Part shown: positions 1-9,082 of the stretch, one piece after another
Layout of the letters: each line of letters begins with the position of its first letter
Position numbering within the stretch: the stretch's first letter is position 1
Source: Pseudogemmatithrix spongiicola
GTDB lineage: Bacteria; Gemmatimonadota; Gemmatimonadetes; Gemmatimonadales; Gemmatimonadaceae
Direction: 5' to 3'
NCBI RefSeq assembly: GCF_030623445.1
Contig: NZ_CP130613.1
Location: 1,860,001-1,924,000, forward strand
DNA length: 64,000 bases
Translations under genes and position numbers: made by a program
Notes under the pieces: generated by a model
Told to the model about the DNA's origin: nothing
What the model saw: the letters and a program-made list of their open reading frames with translations, nothing else
Databases searched by the model: none

Positions 1-913
1 CCACTTCCTTCTTGGACTTCTCGACGACTTCCTCGATGCGTCCCGGATGGATGCGGCCGTCGGCCACCAGTTTCTCCAGCGCCAGCCGCGCGACTTCGCG
101 GCGCACGGGGTCGAAGCAGCTCACGACCACCGTATCCGGCGTGTCGTCGATGATCACGTCCACGCCCGTGGCCAGTTCGAAGGCGCGGATGTTGCGCCCT
201 TCGCGGCCGATGATGCGGCCCTTCATGTCGTCCTTGGGCAGCGCCACGGCGCTGGCCGTGATCTCCGCCGTGTGCTCGGCGGCGATGCGCTGCACCGCCA
301 GCGCCACGATCTTCTTGGCCTCGCGGTCGGCGTTGCGCTTGGCGCTCTCGCGGATCTCGCGCAGCTTGTTGGCCGCGTCGGCCTGCGCCTCGTCCTCCAG
401 GCGGCGGATGAGCTCCGACTTGGCAGCGTCGGCCGAGAGGCCGGCCAGTTGCTCCAGCCGGCGGCGCTCCTCGCCCACCATCTGGTCCAGCTCGGCCTGC
501 TTCTCCTCGAGCTGCTTCTCGCGGCGGCCCAGTTCGGAGGCCCGGCGGGCGACTTCCTTCTCCTTGCCGTCCACCATCTCGAACTTGCGGTCCACCTGCT
601 GCTCGCGCTCGGTGACGCGCTTCTCTTCCTTCTCGATCTCGCTGCGGCGCGTGCGGGCCTCGGACTCCCAGGCCTCACGGACCTTCATGACCTCTTCCTT
701 GCCGGAGAGGACGGCTTGTTTGCGGGCGGCATCCGCCTCGCGCTCGGCGTCGGCCATGATCTTCTTGGCGACCTGGTCGGCGGCTTCGCCGGCAGCGCGT
801 CGGGCGGCGTCTTCTGCGGCACGCCCCGTCTTCTTTCCCATCACCCACGCGATCGGCGTCCCGACGGCGAACAGCACGCCAAGGGCGATCGTCACGTACA
901 ACGGCACGGTCAT
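1..913 (-). CDS. rny: Ribonuclease Y, N-terminal part (runs off left edge)
   Basis: RNase Y is a membrane-anchored endoribonuclease that initiates mRNA decay. The visible 304 residues hold an N-terminal membrane segment (about residues 1-25), a long charged coiled coil rich in Glu, Lys and Arg (about 28-200), and the start of the KH RNA-binding domain with the signature [15 protein letters not shown] near residue 230. The catalytic HD domain should lie beyond the left edge. The ATG at 911-913 begins the membrane helix directly, so the start is clear. It is transcribed away from the histidine kinase on the other strand. Identification rests on the coiled-coil plus KH order and is firm; catalytic residues cannot be checked here. 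Confidence 0.93.
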   Translation of the reverse strand, partial: MTVPLYVTIALGVLFAVGTPIAWVMGKKTGRAAEDAARRAAGEAADQVAKKIMADAEREADAARKQAVLSGKEEVMKVREAWESEARTRRSEIEKEEKRVTEREQQVDRKFEMVDGKEKEVARRASELGRREKQLEEKQAELDQMVGEERRRLEQLAGLSADAAKSELIRRLEDEAQADAANKLREIRESAKRNADREAKKIVALAVQRIAAEHTAEITASAVALPKDDMKGRIIGREGRNIRAFELATGVDVIIDDTPDTVVVSCFDPVRREVARLALEKLVADGRIHPGRIEEVVEKSKKEV

Positions 914-1194
914 CGGTTGTCTCGTATGCGCAAGGCGGTCCTCACTGCGACCGCGTCCGGAGGGAGGGCGCCGCAGGCTCGCGGGAGACAACTCGCATCT
1001 GGTGTTGGACCGGCCGGGCCGGCGCCGGCGTAGGGCGCGGGTCGGGACGGGCTAACTGCCGGACGGACTTGCACCTACGGGCTTCGCGCCCACTCGTATC
1101 GCAAGCTACGGACGCGCTGCGGAAATCGCAACGCGGCGCGGGGTCTGCCGATACTCTCTTGCGCCCATCCCTGTCAGTCCGTCCCTTACAATCC

Positions 1195-3564
1195 GTGCCC
1201 CTGCCCTCCGGTCCGCCATCCGAACTGCCCGGCCAGCCCCGGCCGTCCGAGGCCGAGACGCTGCGCGTCCTCGAGCTCGGCTTCGAGCTCGCGGTCACCC
1301 CTACCGCCGTGCTCGACGGCGAGGGTCGCTATCTGCGCGTCAACGAGGCCTTCGCCCAGCTTTTCGGCCATCCCAAGGCATGGTTTGTCGGACGCTCCTT
1401 TCTCGAGATCACGCACCCCCTCGATGTCGAGCGGGACCGGGGCTTCATCGACCGGCTCCGGGAGAAGCACGTGAACCGGGCCACCGTCGAGAAGCGCTAT
1501 CGTCGCGCGGATGGCGCGCTCATCTATGCGCAGACCTCCGTCGCCGTGCTGGAGCGCGACGGCGACCGGCCGACCCTCCTGATGTCGGAAGTGCAGGACA
1601 TCACCGCCCTGCACACGGCGCTCGAAGCCCTCCGGTCCAGCGAGGAGCGCCTCGCGTACGCGCTCGATGCGTCCAACGACGGGCTCTGGGACTGGGACGT
1701 CCCGACGGGACGGCTCTTCTTCAACGCCCGCTGGGCAGAGATCTTGGGCTACGACCCGGACGAGCTCGACCGCCACATCTCGACATGGGAAGGACTGATC
1801 CACGCCGAGGACCGCGAACGGGCCGACGCCGCGTTGGTCGAGCACATCGCCGGCCGCACGTCCGGCGTCGCCGTGGACCTGCGCATGCGGCATCGCGACG
1901 GACACTGGGTCTGGGTGCACGACCGTGCGAAGATCGTCGTCCGGGACGCGAATGGCAGTCCGCGGCGGATTGTCGGCACGCACTCGGATATCTCCGCGCG
2001 CCTCCAGGAGCGGGAGAAGCTGGCCGCCCAGAAGGCAGTGCTCGACACGGTGCTCTCCAACATCCCGATCGCCATCGACATCGTGGGCGCCGACGGCAAG
2101 GTCGAGTATGTGAACGCGCATTGCGAGCGCCTGCTCGGCTGGTCCTTCGAGGAGATGCTGCAGGTGGACCTGATGGCTGAGGTGTACCCTGACCCCGCGT
2201 ACCGCGCGCAGGTCCTCGCGTCCTTCGACGACGGGTCGGCCGAGTGGCGCGACTGGCAACTCCGCACGCGCGACGGACGCACGCTCACCACCTCATGGGC
2301 GAACGTGCGCCTCGCGGACGGGCGCGTGATTGGGATGGGCACGGACGTCACGCAACAGCGCGCGGCGGAGGCCATGGAAGAGCATCTCGAGCGGCAGCTC
2401 CAGGAGTCGCAGAAACTCGAGAGCCTTGGCTTGCTCGCCGGTGGCATCGCGCACGACTTCAACAACCTGCTCGTTGGCGTGATGGGCAACGCCAGTCTCG
2501 CCGAGGAGACGCTGCCCCCCCACTCCGAGGCGCGCGAGCTCGTCACGGAAGTGCGCCGCGCCGCCAGCCGGGCGGCCGACCTCACGCGCCAACTGCTCGC
2601 CTACGCCGGGAAGGGTCGCTTCGTCGTCGAGCCGGTGAACGTGAGCGCGTTGGTGACCGAAATGGCGAGCTTGTTGCGTGCCGCGGTGAGTAAGCGGGCG
2701 ACGTTGCAGCAGGACTTAGCGTCCGATCTTCCCGCCGTGGAAGCGGATGCGACGCAACTTCGCCAAGTCGTGATGAACCTCATCACCAACGCCTCCGACG
2801 CGCTGGGAGATGCCGACGGAAGCATCGCCCTGCGCACGAGCCTGCAGGAGCCGGACGCGGCCGTGCGGGCGAGCGTCGCCGGCGGCACGCCGCTGGCCGA
2901 GGGCCGGTATGTGTGCCTCGAGGTCGAGGACAGCGGCGCCGGCATGGCGCCCGAGACCTTGGCGCGCATCTTCGATCCCTTCTTCACGACCAAGCAGACC
3001 GGACACGGCCTCGGCTTGGCCGCGACGCTGGGCATCGTCCGCGCGCATCGGGGTGGGATCCGCGTCGAGAGCCGCGCGGGTCGCGGGACGCTGGTGCGGC
3101 TCTACCTCCCGGCGCTCGCATCCACCGTGCGCCACAGCCCAACGCCGCAGGTGGGAAGCGTCGCCGCCCTGCGCGGCTCGGGGGTCGTGCTGCTGGCGGA
3201 CGACGAGGAGTCCGTGCGCACCGTGGCGCGCCGCAGCCTCGAGCGGAGCGGCTTCACCGTCGTCGCCTGCGCCGACGGCCTCGAGGCGCTCGACCACTTC
3301 CGCAAAGACCCAGGGCGCTGGCGCGTCGTCCTGCTGGACCTCACGATGCCCGGGCTCGGCGGCCAGGAAACCCTGCTCGCGATGCGCGAGATGCGCGCTG
3401 ATCTGCCGGCGCTGCTCTGCTCCGGCTACGCGAGCGAGGAACTCAGTCCGCGCATCCTCGGCCTCGACGGCGTGGGGTTCCTGCAGAAGCCATTCTCGGT
3501 TGCCAGCCTCACGGCCGCAATTTTCGAGCTTTGCCCGCCCACCGTACCGCCTGAGCGCCCGTAG
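1195..3564 (+). CDS. Hybrid sensor histidine kinase with three PAS domains and a C-terminal receiver
   Basis: Predicted soluble sensor kinase of about 789 residues. Three PAS domains come first (roughly 25-140, 150-270 and 280-390). A HisKA dimerisation domain follows, with the H-box AGGIAHDFNNLL (phospho-acceptor His near 420). The HATPase domain shows its N box (NLITNASDA), DSGAGM and a G box (TGHGLGLA). A CheY-like receiver ends the protein, with phospho-Asp near 715 in LLDLTMPG and the conserved Lys in FLQKPF. No membrane segment is visible, so it probably senses a cytoplasmic signal through PAS. No response-regulator gene is adjacent. The start is uncertain: GTG 1195 is used, but TTG codons at 1159 and 1069 are in frame, none has a good ribosome site, and a -10-like TACAAT lies at 1187-1192. 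Confidence 0.88.
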   Translation: MPLPSGPPSELPGQPRPSEAETLRVLELGFELAVTPTAVLDGEGRYLRVNEAFAQLFGHPKAWFVGRSFLEITHPLDVERDRGFIDRLREKHVNRATVEKRYRRADGALIYAQTSVAVLERDGDRPTLLMSEVQDITALHTALEALRSSEERLAYALDASNDGLWDWDVPTGRLFFNARWAEILGYDPDELDRHISTWEGLIHAEDRERADAALVEHIAGRTSGVAVDLRMRHRDGHWVWVHDRAKIVVRDANGSPRRIVGTHSDISARLQEREKLAAQKAVLDTVLSNIPIAIDIVGADGKVEYVNAHCERLLGWSFEEMLQVDLMAEVYPDPAYRAQVLASFDDGSAEWRDWQLRTRDGRTLTTSWANVRLADGRVIGMGTDVTQQRAAEAMEEHLERQLQESQKLESLGLLAGGIAHDFNNLLVGVMGNASLAEETLPPHSEARELVTEVRRAASRAADLTRQLLAYAGKGRFVVEPVNVSALVTEMASLLRAAVSKRATLQQDLASDLPAVEADATQLRQVVMNLITNASDALGDADGSIALRTSLQEPDAAVRASVAGGTPLAEGRYVCLEVEDSGAGMAPETLARIFDPFFTTKQTGHGLGLAATLGIVRAHRGGIRVESRAGRGTLVRLYLPALASTVRHSPTPQVGSVAALRGSGVVLLADDEESVRTVARRSLERSGFTVVACADGLEALDHFRKDPGRWRVVLLDLTMPGLGGQETLLAMREMRADLPALLCSGYASEELSPRILGLDGVGFLQKPFSVASLTAAIFELCPPTVPPERP

Positions 3565-3571
3565 GCAGACC

Positions 3572-3889
3572 TCAGCCGACGATCGGCTGCTCCCCCGTCA
3601 GCGTCACCCGCTTGGCCGGCGGCAGCCAGCGCCGCAGCTCCCCCGAGAGCGACCGCATCCGCCCGGCCACCTCGGCCGACTTCTCGCGCTCCTTGAACAG
3701 CTCGTCGGTGATGCTCATCGCCGCCAGGATCGCCGCCTTGCCGGGGTCGGTGATGGCCGGGTTCTCCAGCACCTTCCGGATCGCCGCATCCACGTGCGCG
3801 GCGATCGCCCGCGTCACCTCCGGCGGCACGGCGCTGCGGATCGTGTATTCCTCGCCGACGATCTTCACCCGCGTCGAATGCGTGCTCAC
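3572..3889 (-). CDS. zapA: Cell division protein ZapA-like
   Basis: Small protein (105 residues) of the ZapA family, which bundles FtsZ filaments at the division site. The N-terminal beta-rich segment (VKIVGEEYTIRS) is followed by the family's helical region with the DPGKAAILAAMSITDELFKE stretch and a short coiled coil. The GTG start overlaps the stop of the upstream coiled-coil gene as GTGA (3886-3889), which supports translational coupling. It is the last gene of the infC-to-pheT series on this strand, and it converges with the histidine kinase 7 bases away. The family call is good, but FtsZ binding is inferred from the family alone. Confidence 0.85.
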   Translation of the reverse strand: MSTHSTRVKIVGEEYTIRSAVPPEVTRAIAAHVDAAIRKVLENPAITDPGKAAILAAMSITDELFKEREKSAEVAGRMRSLSGELRRWLPPAKRVTLTGEQPIVG

Positions 3890-4188
3890 CCCTCGCCTCC
3901 CAGCACATGTTGCTGGCGCAGGAACCGCGCCCGGTCGAGCATCGCCTTCGTCTTGGTCGCCGCCTCCTCGAGCCGCGAGCGCAACTTGGCGTTCTCGGCC
4001 TCCAACTGCGCCACGCGTTCCTCTGCGGTCGCGTCACCCGCCGCACTCGCGCCCAGGTTCTTCAGCCGCGCTTCCGCCGCATGCGCGCGCTTGCGGAACG
4101 CCGAGAGTTCCTCGCCCAGGTTGCGGACGAGCGCTTCGAGCTCCGTGAACGCGAGCTGCGTGGGGGAATCAGGCACGCGGTCTGACAC
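3886..4188 (-). CDS. Small coiled-coil protein between pheT and zapA
   Basis: About 100 residues, almost wholly helical, with heptad-like hydrophobic spacing (LEALVRNLGEELSAFRKR, then VAQLEAENAKLRSRLEEA). No catalytic motif or membrane segment is visible. The GTG start at 4188 overlaps the end of pheT by 20 bases; a second in-frame GTG at 4176 would shorten the overlap to 8. The stop overlaps the zapA start by 4. Its position directly ahead of zapA and its composition suggest a ZapB-like partner in cell division, but this is inference from context. It could also be a generic scaffold. Confidence 0.7.
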   Translation of the reverse strand: MSDRVPDSPTQLAFTELEALVRNLGEELSAFRKRAHAAEARLKNLGASAAGDATAEERVAQLEAENAKLRSRLEEAATKTKAMLDRARFLRQQHVLGGEG

Positions 4189-6625
4189 CGAGCGTCTCCA
4201 ATGCCTTGAGGAGCTGGCTGCGACGGCCTTCGAGTTCCTTCTCCCGGAGCGTGCGCTCCGGATGCCGGAACGTCAAGCGCCAGGCCAGCGAGCGCGTGCC
4301 CTCGGGCACGCCCTTGCCGCGGAACTCATCGAACAGCACGACGCGCTCGAGCAAGTCGCCGCCCGTGCTGCGCAGGCTGCGCTCCACCTCACCCGCCGCG
4401 ACGGCGTCCGGCACGAGCAGTGCGAGATCGAACTCCGCCGCCGGCTGCGTCGGCAGCGGCACGAAGCGCTGCGGCGCGCGCGTGCCCTGCACCAGGGCGG
4501 CGATCCCGCTCGCCGCAGCCGTCGTGCCGTGGGCGTGGGCACCCCGCGGCGCGACGGACGCACTCGAAAGCTCACCGAGCGACAGCTCGACGCCGAACGC
4601 GGGGCTGGCCCATACGGGCGCATCGAGCGCGACGCGGCGCACTTCGCCCACGAGCAGCGCACCGACCTTCAGGCGCCACAGCACGGCGTCTTCACCGGTC
4701 TCGAACGACACCGTCGCCCCCGGATACGCCACGCGCGCCAACTCCTCAGCCAACGCCTTTGCGTCCCAGGCATCGAAGGCCGGCGGCGCGGCTTCCGTGA
4801 AGTGCGACGGCCGGCGCTGGCCCATCACGAGGAGCGCGGCGTGCGTCGCCTCGCGGGGCAGTTCGCCCGCCCGCGCGCTGAACACGTTGCCCACCTCGAA
4901 CAGCCGCACGTTGCCCTGCATGCGGTTGAGGTTGTACTCGGCCCGCCGCGCCAGCGTGTCGAGGATCGACGCCCGCAGGTACGGCTCGTCCTCGGCCAAC
5001 GGATTCTGCACGCGCACGAGTGACGTCGAGTCGCCCTGCCCCGCGCCTGACGTGAACGGCAGCGGACGCACCTCGTGCAGCCCTGCGGCGACCATCGCAT
5101 CGCGAATGCGCCGGTACGCCGTCCACAGCGGATGGTCCGGCACCGTGCCCGGCCGGTGGCCCGTGAGCTCGTCCGGCAGGCGATCGAAGCCGCGCAGGCG
5201 CGCGATCTCCTCAATCAAATCCACATCACGCGCGACATCGTGCCGCCAACTCGGCGGCGTGGCGCGCAGCGTGTCACCATCGACGACCACTTCGAAGCCG
5301 AGACTGCCGAGGATGCGCGCGCACTCCTCGCGCGGTACGGCATCACCCAACACGCGGGCTACCCGCGCCACGCTGAGCGTGACCGGCGTCCGCGGCGCGG
5401 GCGCGCGCCCCACGTCGATCAACGCCTCCACATGCCCGCCGCTCACCTGGGCGAGCAGCGCCGCGCCAAGCGCGAGCGCCTGCGGGACCATCGCGTCGTC
5501 CACGCCGCGTTCGAAGCGGTAGCTCGCGTCCGTCGAGAGTCCCGCCTTGCGCCGCGTGGCGCGCACGCGTGCCGCGTTGAAGGTCGCGACCTCGAGCACG
5601 ATGTCCGTGGTACCCTCGGTGACCTCGCTGTCCTTGCCGCCCATCACGCCGGCCAGCGCCGTCGCGCGCGCGGTGTCGGCGATCACCAGCATCTCGGGAT
5701 CGAGCTTGCGCGTCACGCCGTCGAGCGTGACCAGCGTCTCGCCCGCCTTGGCCCGGCGCACGACGATGCCGGCCCCGCCCAGTTTGGTCTTGTCGAACGC
5801 ATGCATAGGCTGGCCGAAGCCGTGCAGCATGTAGTTCGTCGCGTCCACGACGTTGTTGATCGAACGCCCGCCCACCGCCTCGATGGCCTCGCGCAGCCAG
5901 TCGGGGCTAGGACACACGGTCACGCCCGTGATCACCGCCGCCATGTAGCGCGGGCAGTCCCCACTGTCTTCGACGCGCACGCTGATGCCGCCCGCGCTGG
6001 CCTCGCGCTCACCCTGCGCCAAGTTGTTCGCCGGCGTCGGCAGGTCGGCCAGCTCCGTCGGCGCCGCGAGCTTCGCGCCCGTGAGCGCCGAGAGCTCGCG
6101 TGCCACGCCGAGATGCGAGAGCAAGTCGGGACGGTTCGGCAGCACGTCGAGCTGGATGCGCACGTCGCCGAGCGGCAGCACGTCGAGGAACGGCGTGCCC
6201 GGCGGCGCGTCCGTGTCCAACGTGTAGATGCCATCGTGATCGCTGCCCAGCTTGAGCTCGTCCGCCGAGCACAGCATGCCGTTGGACGTGAAGCCGCGGA
6301 TCTTGCGCTTCTCGATCTTCAGGCCCGTGGGAATCGTCGTGCCGCTGCGCGCGAACGGATACTTGTTGCCGACAACCACGTTGTTCGCGCCGCAGATGAC
6401 CTCGAGCAGTTCGCCCGAGCCGTCATCCACCTTGTTGAAGCTGAGCTTCGTGTCGGGGACCTTCTCGCTCTGAATAACTTGAGCTACGACAATAGACGCC
6501 AGGTCCGCGCGCAGCGCCTCGAGCCCCTCCACCGTCGCGACATGCGCGGTGAGGAGATCGCGGACCTGCTCCGGCGTCTTGCCGTGCGGGACGAAGCGGG
6601 AGAGCCAGGCGTGGGAAAGGTTCAT
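4169..6625 (-). CDS. pheT: Phenylalanyl-tRNA synthetase beta subunit
   Basis: The 818-residue beta chain of the alpha2-beta2 enzyme that charges tRNA-Phe. Domains in order are an N-terminal tRNA-binding OB fold (about 40-155), the B3/4 domain (middle third, including the NNVVDATNYMLHGFGQPMHAFD stretch in two parts), the B5 and catalytic-like core, and a C-terminal anticodon-binding ferredoxin-like (FDX-ACB) domain ending in FRHPERTLREKELEGRR. Length is typical. The ATG at 6625 begins MNLSHAWLSRFV, the usual opening. It follows pheS after 10 bases in the same operon. Confidence 0.97.
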   Translation of the reverse strand: MNLSHAWLSRFVPHGKTPEQVRDLLTAHVATVEGLEALRADLASIVVAQVIQSEKVPDTKLSFNKVDDGSGELLEVICGANNVVVGNKYPFARSGTTIPTGLKIEKRKIRGFTSNGMLCSADELKLGSDHDGIYTLDTDAPPGTPFLDVLPLGDVRIQLDVLPNRPDLLSHLGVARELSALTGAKLAAPTELADLPTPANNLAQGEREASAGGISVRVEDSGDCPRYMAAVITGVTVCPSPDWLREAIEAVGGRSINNVVDATNYMLHGFGQPMHAFDKTKLGGAGIVVRRAKAGETLVTLDGVTRKLDPEMLVIADTARATALAGVMGGKDSEVTEGTTDIVLEVATFNAARVRATRRKAGLSTDASYRFERGVDDAMVPQALALGAALLAQVSGGHVEALIDVGRAPAPRTPVTLSVARVARVLGDAVPREECARILGSLGFEVVVDGDTLRATPPSWRHDVARDVDLIEEIARLRGFDRLPDELTGHRPGTVPDHPLWTAYRRIRDAMVAAGLHEVRPLPFTSGAGQGDSTSLVRVQNPLAEDEPYLRASILDTLARRAEYNLNRMQGNVRLFEVGNVFSARAGELPREATHAALLVMGQRRPSHFTEAAPPAFDAWDAKALAEELARVAYPGATVSFETGEDAVLWRLKVGALLVGEVRRVALDAPVWASPAFGVELSLGELSSASVAPRGAHAHGTTAAASGIAALVQGTRAPQRFVPLPTQPAAEFDLALLVPDAVAAGEVERSLRSTGGDLLERVVLFDEFRGKGVPEGTRSLAWRLTFRHPERTLREKELEGRRSQLLKALETLGVRPRA

Positions 6626-6635
6626 GTCAGGGCAC

Positions 6636-7670
6636 TCACTTCCCGAACTGGTCGAGGAAGCGCACGTCGGAATCGTAGAGGATGCGGATGTCGGGGATGC
6701 CGTGCCGCGAGATGGCGGTGCGCGCCGGGCCCATGCCGAAGGCCCAGCCCGTGTACTTCTCGCTGTCGAGGCCGGAGTTCTCGAGCACGGCCGGGTGCAC
6801 CATGCCCGAGCCGAGGATCTCCACCCAACCGCTGTGCTTGCAGACGCCGCAGCCGGAGCCGCCGCAGACGCCGCACTGCACGTCCATCTCGGCGCTCGGC
6901 TCCGTGAACGGGAAGAAGCTCGGCCGGAAGCGCGTCTTCGTCTGCGCGCCGAAGTAGCGCCGGGCGAAGTGCGAGAGCGTCGCCTTGAGATCGGCGAAGC
7001 TCACGCCCTCGTCCACGACCAGACCCTCGATCTGCGCGAACATCGGCGCGTGCGAGGGATCGAAGAAATCGCGCCGGTACACGTTGCCCGGTGCGAGGAT
7101 GCGGATGGGCGGCGCATACTGCTGCAGCGTGCGCACCTGCACCGGCGAGGTGTGGGTGCGCAGCAACTGGTCCTGGGCCAGGTACAGCGTGTCGTGCATG
7201 TCCATCGCCGGATGGTCGGGCGGGAAGTTGAGCGAGCCGAAGTTGTACCAGCTCTGCTCGGCTTCCGGGCCCAAGGCGATGGTGAAGCCCAACTCGCGGA
7301 AGATCTCGACGACCTCGTCGATGACCAGCGACACGGGGTGCACGGTGCCCTGCCACCGCTCGCGGGCGGGCATCGAGAGGTCCAGCGACGGACCGGAGGA
7401 CGCGGCCTGTGCGGCGAGCTGCGCGCGGCGCAGGTCCAGCGCTTCCTCGAGCGCGACCTTGAGCTTGTTGGCGCGCGCGCCGGCTTCGCGACGGTCGTCC
7501 TTGGGCAGCTCGCCGAGCGCGTTCATGAGCGCGGTGAGCGCACCGGCCTGGCGGCCGACGAGCGCGTTGCGCGCCGCGGTGAGCGCGTCCGCCGAGTCGG
7601 CGGCGGCGATCTGCGCGGGGGCCTGCGCTTCGAGGGCGCTCAGCTTGTCGAGGTATTCCGAGAGCGTCAT
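6636..7670 (-). CDS. pheS: Phenylalanyl-tRNA synthetase alpha subunit
   Basis: Catalytic alpha chain (344 residues) of PheRS. An N-terminal coiled coil (about 1-90) leads into the class II synthetase core, with PDHPAMDMHDTLYL, RTHTSPVQVRTL and the C-terminal GMGPARTAISRHGIPDIR motif. A Cys-rich insertion (CGVCGGSGCGVC) sits between the FPFTEPSAE motif and the GSGMVHP motif; such a CxxC-pair insertion is seen in many bacterial PheS proteins. The ATG at 7670 (MTLSEYLDKL) was chosen because upstream codons run into the rplT terminator hairpin. pheT follows after 10 bases. Confidence 0.97.
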   Translation of the reverse strand: MTLSEYLDKLSALEAQAPAQIAAADSADALTAARNALVGRQAGALTALMNALGELPKDDRREAGARANKLKVALEEALDLRRAQLAAQAASSGPSLDLSMPARERWQGTVHPVSLVIDEVVEIFRELGFTIALGPEAEQSWYNFGSLNFPPDHPAMDMHDTLYLAQDQLLRTHTSPVQVRTLQQYAPPIRILAPGNVYRRDFFDPSHAPMFAQIEGLVVDEGVSFADLKATLSHFARRYFGAQTKTRFRPSFFPFTEPSAEMDVQCGVCGGSGCGVCKHSGWVEILGSGMVHPAVLENSGLDSEKYTGWAFGMGPARTAISRHGIPDIRILYDSDVRFLDQFGK

Positions 7671-7709
7671 TGGAGAAAACTTAACGGGGAGAGCCGAGCG
7701 ACGAGACGG

Positions 7710-7746
7710 AAAAACGGGCGGGTGGCACCAGCGCCACCCGCCCGTT
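7710..7746 (-). terminator. Intrinsic terminator between rplT and pheS
   Basis: Reading on the minus strand, AACGGGCGGGTGGC pairs perfectly with GCCACCCGCCCGTT (positions 7746-7733 and 7726-7713, six-base loop) and is followed by a run of five T (7714-7710). It lies 24 bases past the rplT stop and 40 bases before the pheS start. It would end or attenuate transcription of the ribosomal part of the operon before pheST. Partial read-through, or a separate pheS promoter in the short gap, is needed for pheST expression. Confidence 0.85.
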
Positions 7747-7769
7747 CCCGTCACCCGTGGGGGTGCCGA

Positions 7770-8132
7770 TTACTTCGCGGCCAGCGCAGCCTTCGCCTTG
7801 TCGGCGAGCAGCGTAAACGCCGCCGCATCGTGCACGGCGAGGTCGGCCATGATCTTGCGGTCCACTTCGATGCCCGCGGCCTGCACGCCGCTGATGAACG
7901 TCGAGTAGGACATGCCGTTCAGGCGGGCGGCCGCGTTGATGCGGACGATCCACAGCTTGCGGAAATCGCGCTTCTTCGCCTTGCGGTCCCGGTAGGCATA
8001 GACCCACCCGCGCTCGACGGTTTCCTTCGCGGCCTTCCAGAGCTTGGAGCGGCCACCGAAGGCGCCCTTCGCGTGCTTCAGGATCTGCTTCTTGCGCTTC
8101 AGGCGCACCGGGTTGGACTTGACGCGTGGCAT
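7770..8132 (-). CDS. rplT: 50S ribosomal protein L20
   Basis: Ribosomal protein L20 (120 residues), an early 23S rRNA-binding assembly protein. It opens with [15 protein letters not shown] and carries the basic helical N-terminus and the globular C-terminal part containing [18 protein letters not shown]. Length matches the family. It follows rpmI after 12 bases in the classical infC-rpmI-rplT cluster. L20 is the autogenous repressor of this cluster in other bacteria; no such binding site was identified here. Confidence 0.98.
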   Translation of the reverse strand: MPRVKSNPVRLKRKKQILKHAKGAFGGRSKLWKAAKETVERGWVYAYRDRKAKKRDFRKLWIVRINAAARLNGMSYSTFISGVQAAGIEVDRKIMADLAVHDAAAFTLLADKAKAALAAK

Positions 8133-8144
8133 GGTCTCGTCTCC

Positions 8145-8342
8145 TTAGGCCTGCAGCAGGCGCTTGAGGTTCTTCGCCTCGCCGTTCGTCGCGACGGTCG
8201 TCGGACGACGGAGGTTGCGCTTCCGCTTCGAGGTCTTCTTGGTCAGGATGTGGCTCTTGTAGGCCTTGAGCCGGCGCACCTTGCCCTTCCCCGTGACGGA
8301 GAAGCGCTTCTTGGCGCCCTTGTGCGACTTCATCTTCGGCAT
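8145..8342 (-). CDS. rpmI: 50S ribosomal protein L35
   Basis: Ribosomal protein L35 (65 residues), very basic, with the family opening [20 protein letters not shown] and a C-terminal NLKRLLQA tail. It lies between infC and rplT, the standard order, 13 bases downstream of infC. Confidence 0.98.
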   Translation of the reverse strand: MPKMKSHKGAKKRFSVTGKGKVRRLKAYKSHILTKKTSKRKRNLRRPTTVATNGEAKNLKRLLQA

Positions 8343-8355
8343 ATATCCGCCTTTC

Positions 8356-8883
8356 TCACTTCGGCGTGAGGATCATGGTGAGGGCCTTGCCTTCGAGCTT
8401 CGCCGCCGTCTCGATCTTCGCGACGTCGACGAGCGCCTGGGCGACCCGTTCAACGACCGCCATTCCCAACTCGGGATGCGCGATCTGCCTGCCACGGAAC
8501 ATCAGCGTCACCTTCACCTTGTTGCCGTCTTCGATGAACCGACGCGCCGCGTTGGTCTTCGTGTCGAAGTCGTGCTTCTCGATGCCGGGACGGTACTTCA
8601 CTTCCTTCAGCTGGATCACGTGCTGCTTCTTCTTCGCCTGCCGCGCCTGCTTCGCCATCTCGAACTTGTACTTGCCGTAGTCCATGATGCGGACCACCGG
8701 CGGGCGGGCCATCGGGGCGACCTCGACCAAGTCGAGTCCGGCCTCGTCGGCCATCTTCAGCGCGACATCCACTTCCAGGACCCCCAACTGCGATCCATCG
8801 GCGCCGATCACGCGCACCGGCGAGATGCGGATCTGGCGGTTGATACGGGGGCCACGCGGCTTTGCTGCGGCTGCTTCCTGGAT
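8356..8883 (-). CDS. infC: Translation initiation factor IF-3, probable ATC start codon
   Basis: IF-3 keeps ribosomal subunits apart and monitors start-codon choice. The protein (about 175 residues) shows the N-terminal domain ([17 protein letters not shown], then DLVEVAP), the linker ([19 protein letters not shown]) and the C-terminal domain ([16 protein letters not shown] to the end). No ATG, GTG or TTG stands at the expected beginning. An ATC codon at 8883-8881 is preceded by AGGAG with 7 bases of spacing (8895-8891), giving [17 protein letters not shown]. The only usual start upstream in frame that clears the leader hairpins is GTG 9024. IF-3 genes are known for AUU or similar starts used in self-regulation; the ATC here is inferred from spacing and family length. 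Confidence 0.93.
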   Translation of the reverse strand: MQEAAAAKPRGPRINRQIRISPVRVIGADGSQLGVLEVDVALKMADEAGLDLVEVAPMARPPVVRIMDYGKYKFEMAKQARQAKKKQHVIQLKEVKYRPGIEKHDFDTKTNAARRFIEDGNKVKVTLMFRGRQIAHPELGMAVVERVAQALVDVAKIETAAKLEGKALTMILTPK

Positions 8884-9076
8884 ACGACGGCTCCTGACGA
8901 AGGGGAAAAACAGAACGCGGACCCCGCACTCGGAGTCCGCGTCAAATGCACAACGCCGCACGAGAGCCCTCGTGCGGGGTGGCTTGTCGGGACTCCTGCA
9001 GCACTTCTCCCGTGAATCGTGCACCGGGAAAGGCCAGAGGGTGGCACCGACGCCCGTCGGTGCGCTTGCTGGATTG
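8884..9076 (-). promoter_or_regulatory. Structured leader of the infC operon with three hairpins
   Basis: Between the predicted transcription start (about 9076) and infC are three inverted repeats. They are an 8-bp stem at 9063-9044, a perfect 9-bp stem CCGCACGAG/CTCGTGCGG at 8977-8956, and a 10-bp stem GCGGACTCCG/CGGGGTCCGC with one G-U pair at 8940-8917. The last is followed, after a short interval, by five T (8910-8906) just before the infC ribosome site. The arrangement suggests transcription attenuation or translational control of the infC-rpmI-rplT-pheST operon. The T-run is six bases away from the stem, so termination may be weak. No convincing leader peptide with its own ribosome site was found. 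Confidence 0.6.
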
Positions 9077-9082
9077 TCCGGA

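Noticed and set aside
2810-5023. A 737-codon plus-strand frame spanning the kinase end, zapA and part of pheT.
   Set aside because: It is antisense or out of frame to three well-supported genes and shows only high-GC shadow composition.
8941-9024. A 46-codon N-terminal extension of infC from GTG 9024, containing Phe codons (VLFFPFV) that could look like a leader peptide for phenylalanine control.
   Set aside because: There is no ribosome site at 9024, the extension crosses two strong hairpins, and the Phe codons come simply from the T-run after the last stem. The ATC start explains the known IF-3 N-terminus better.
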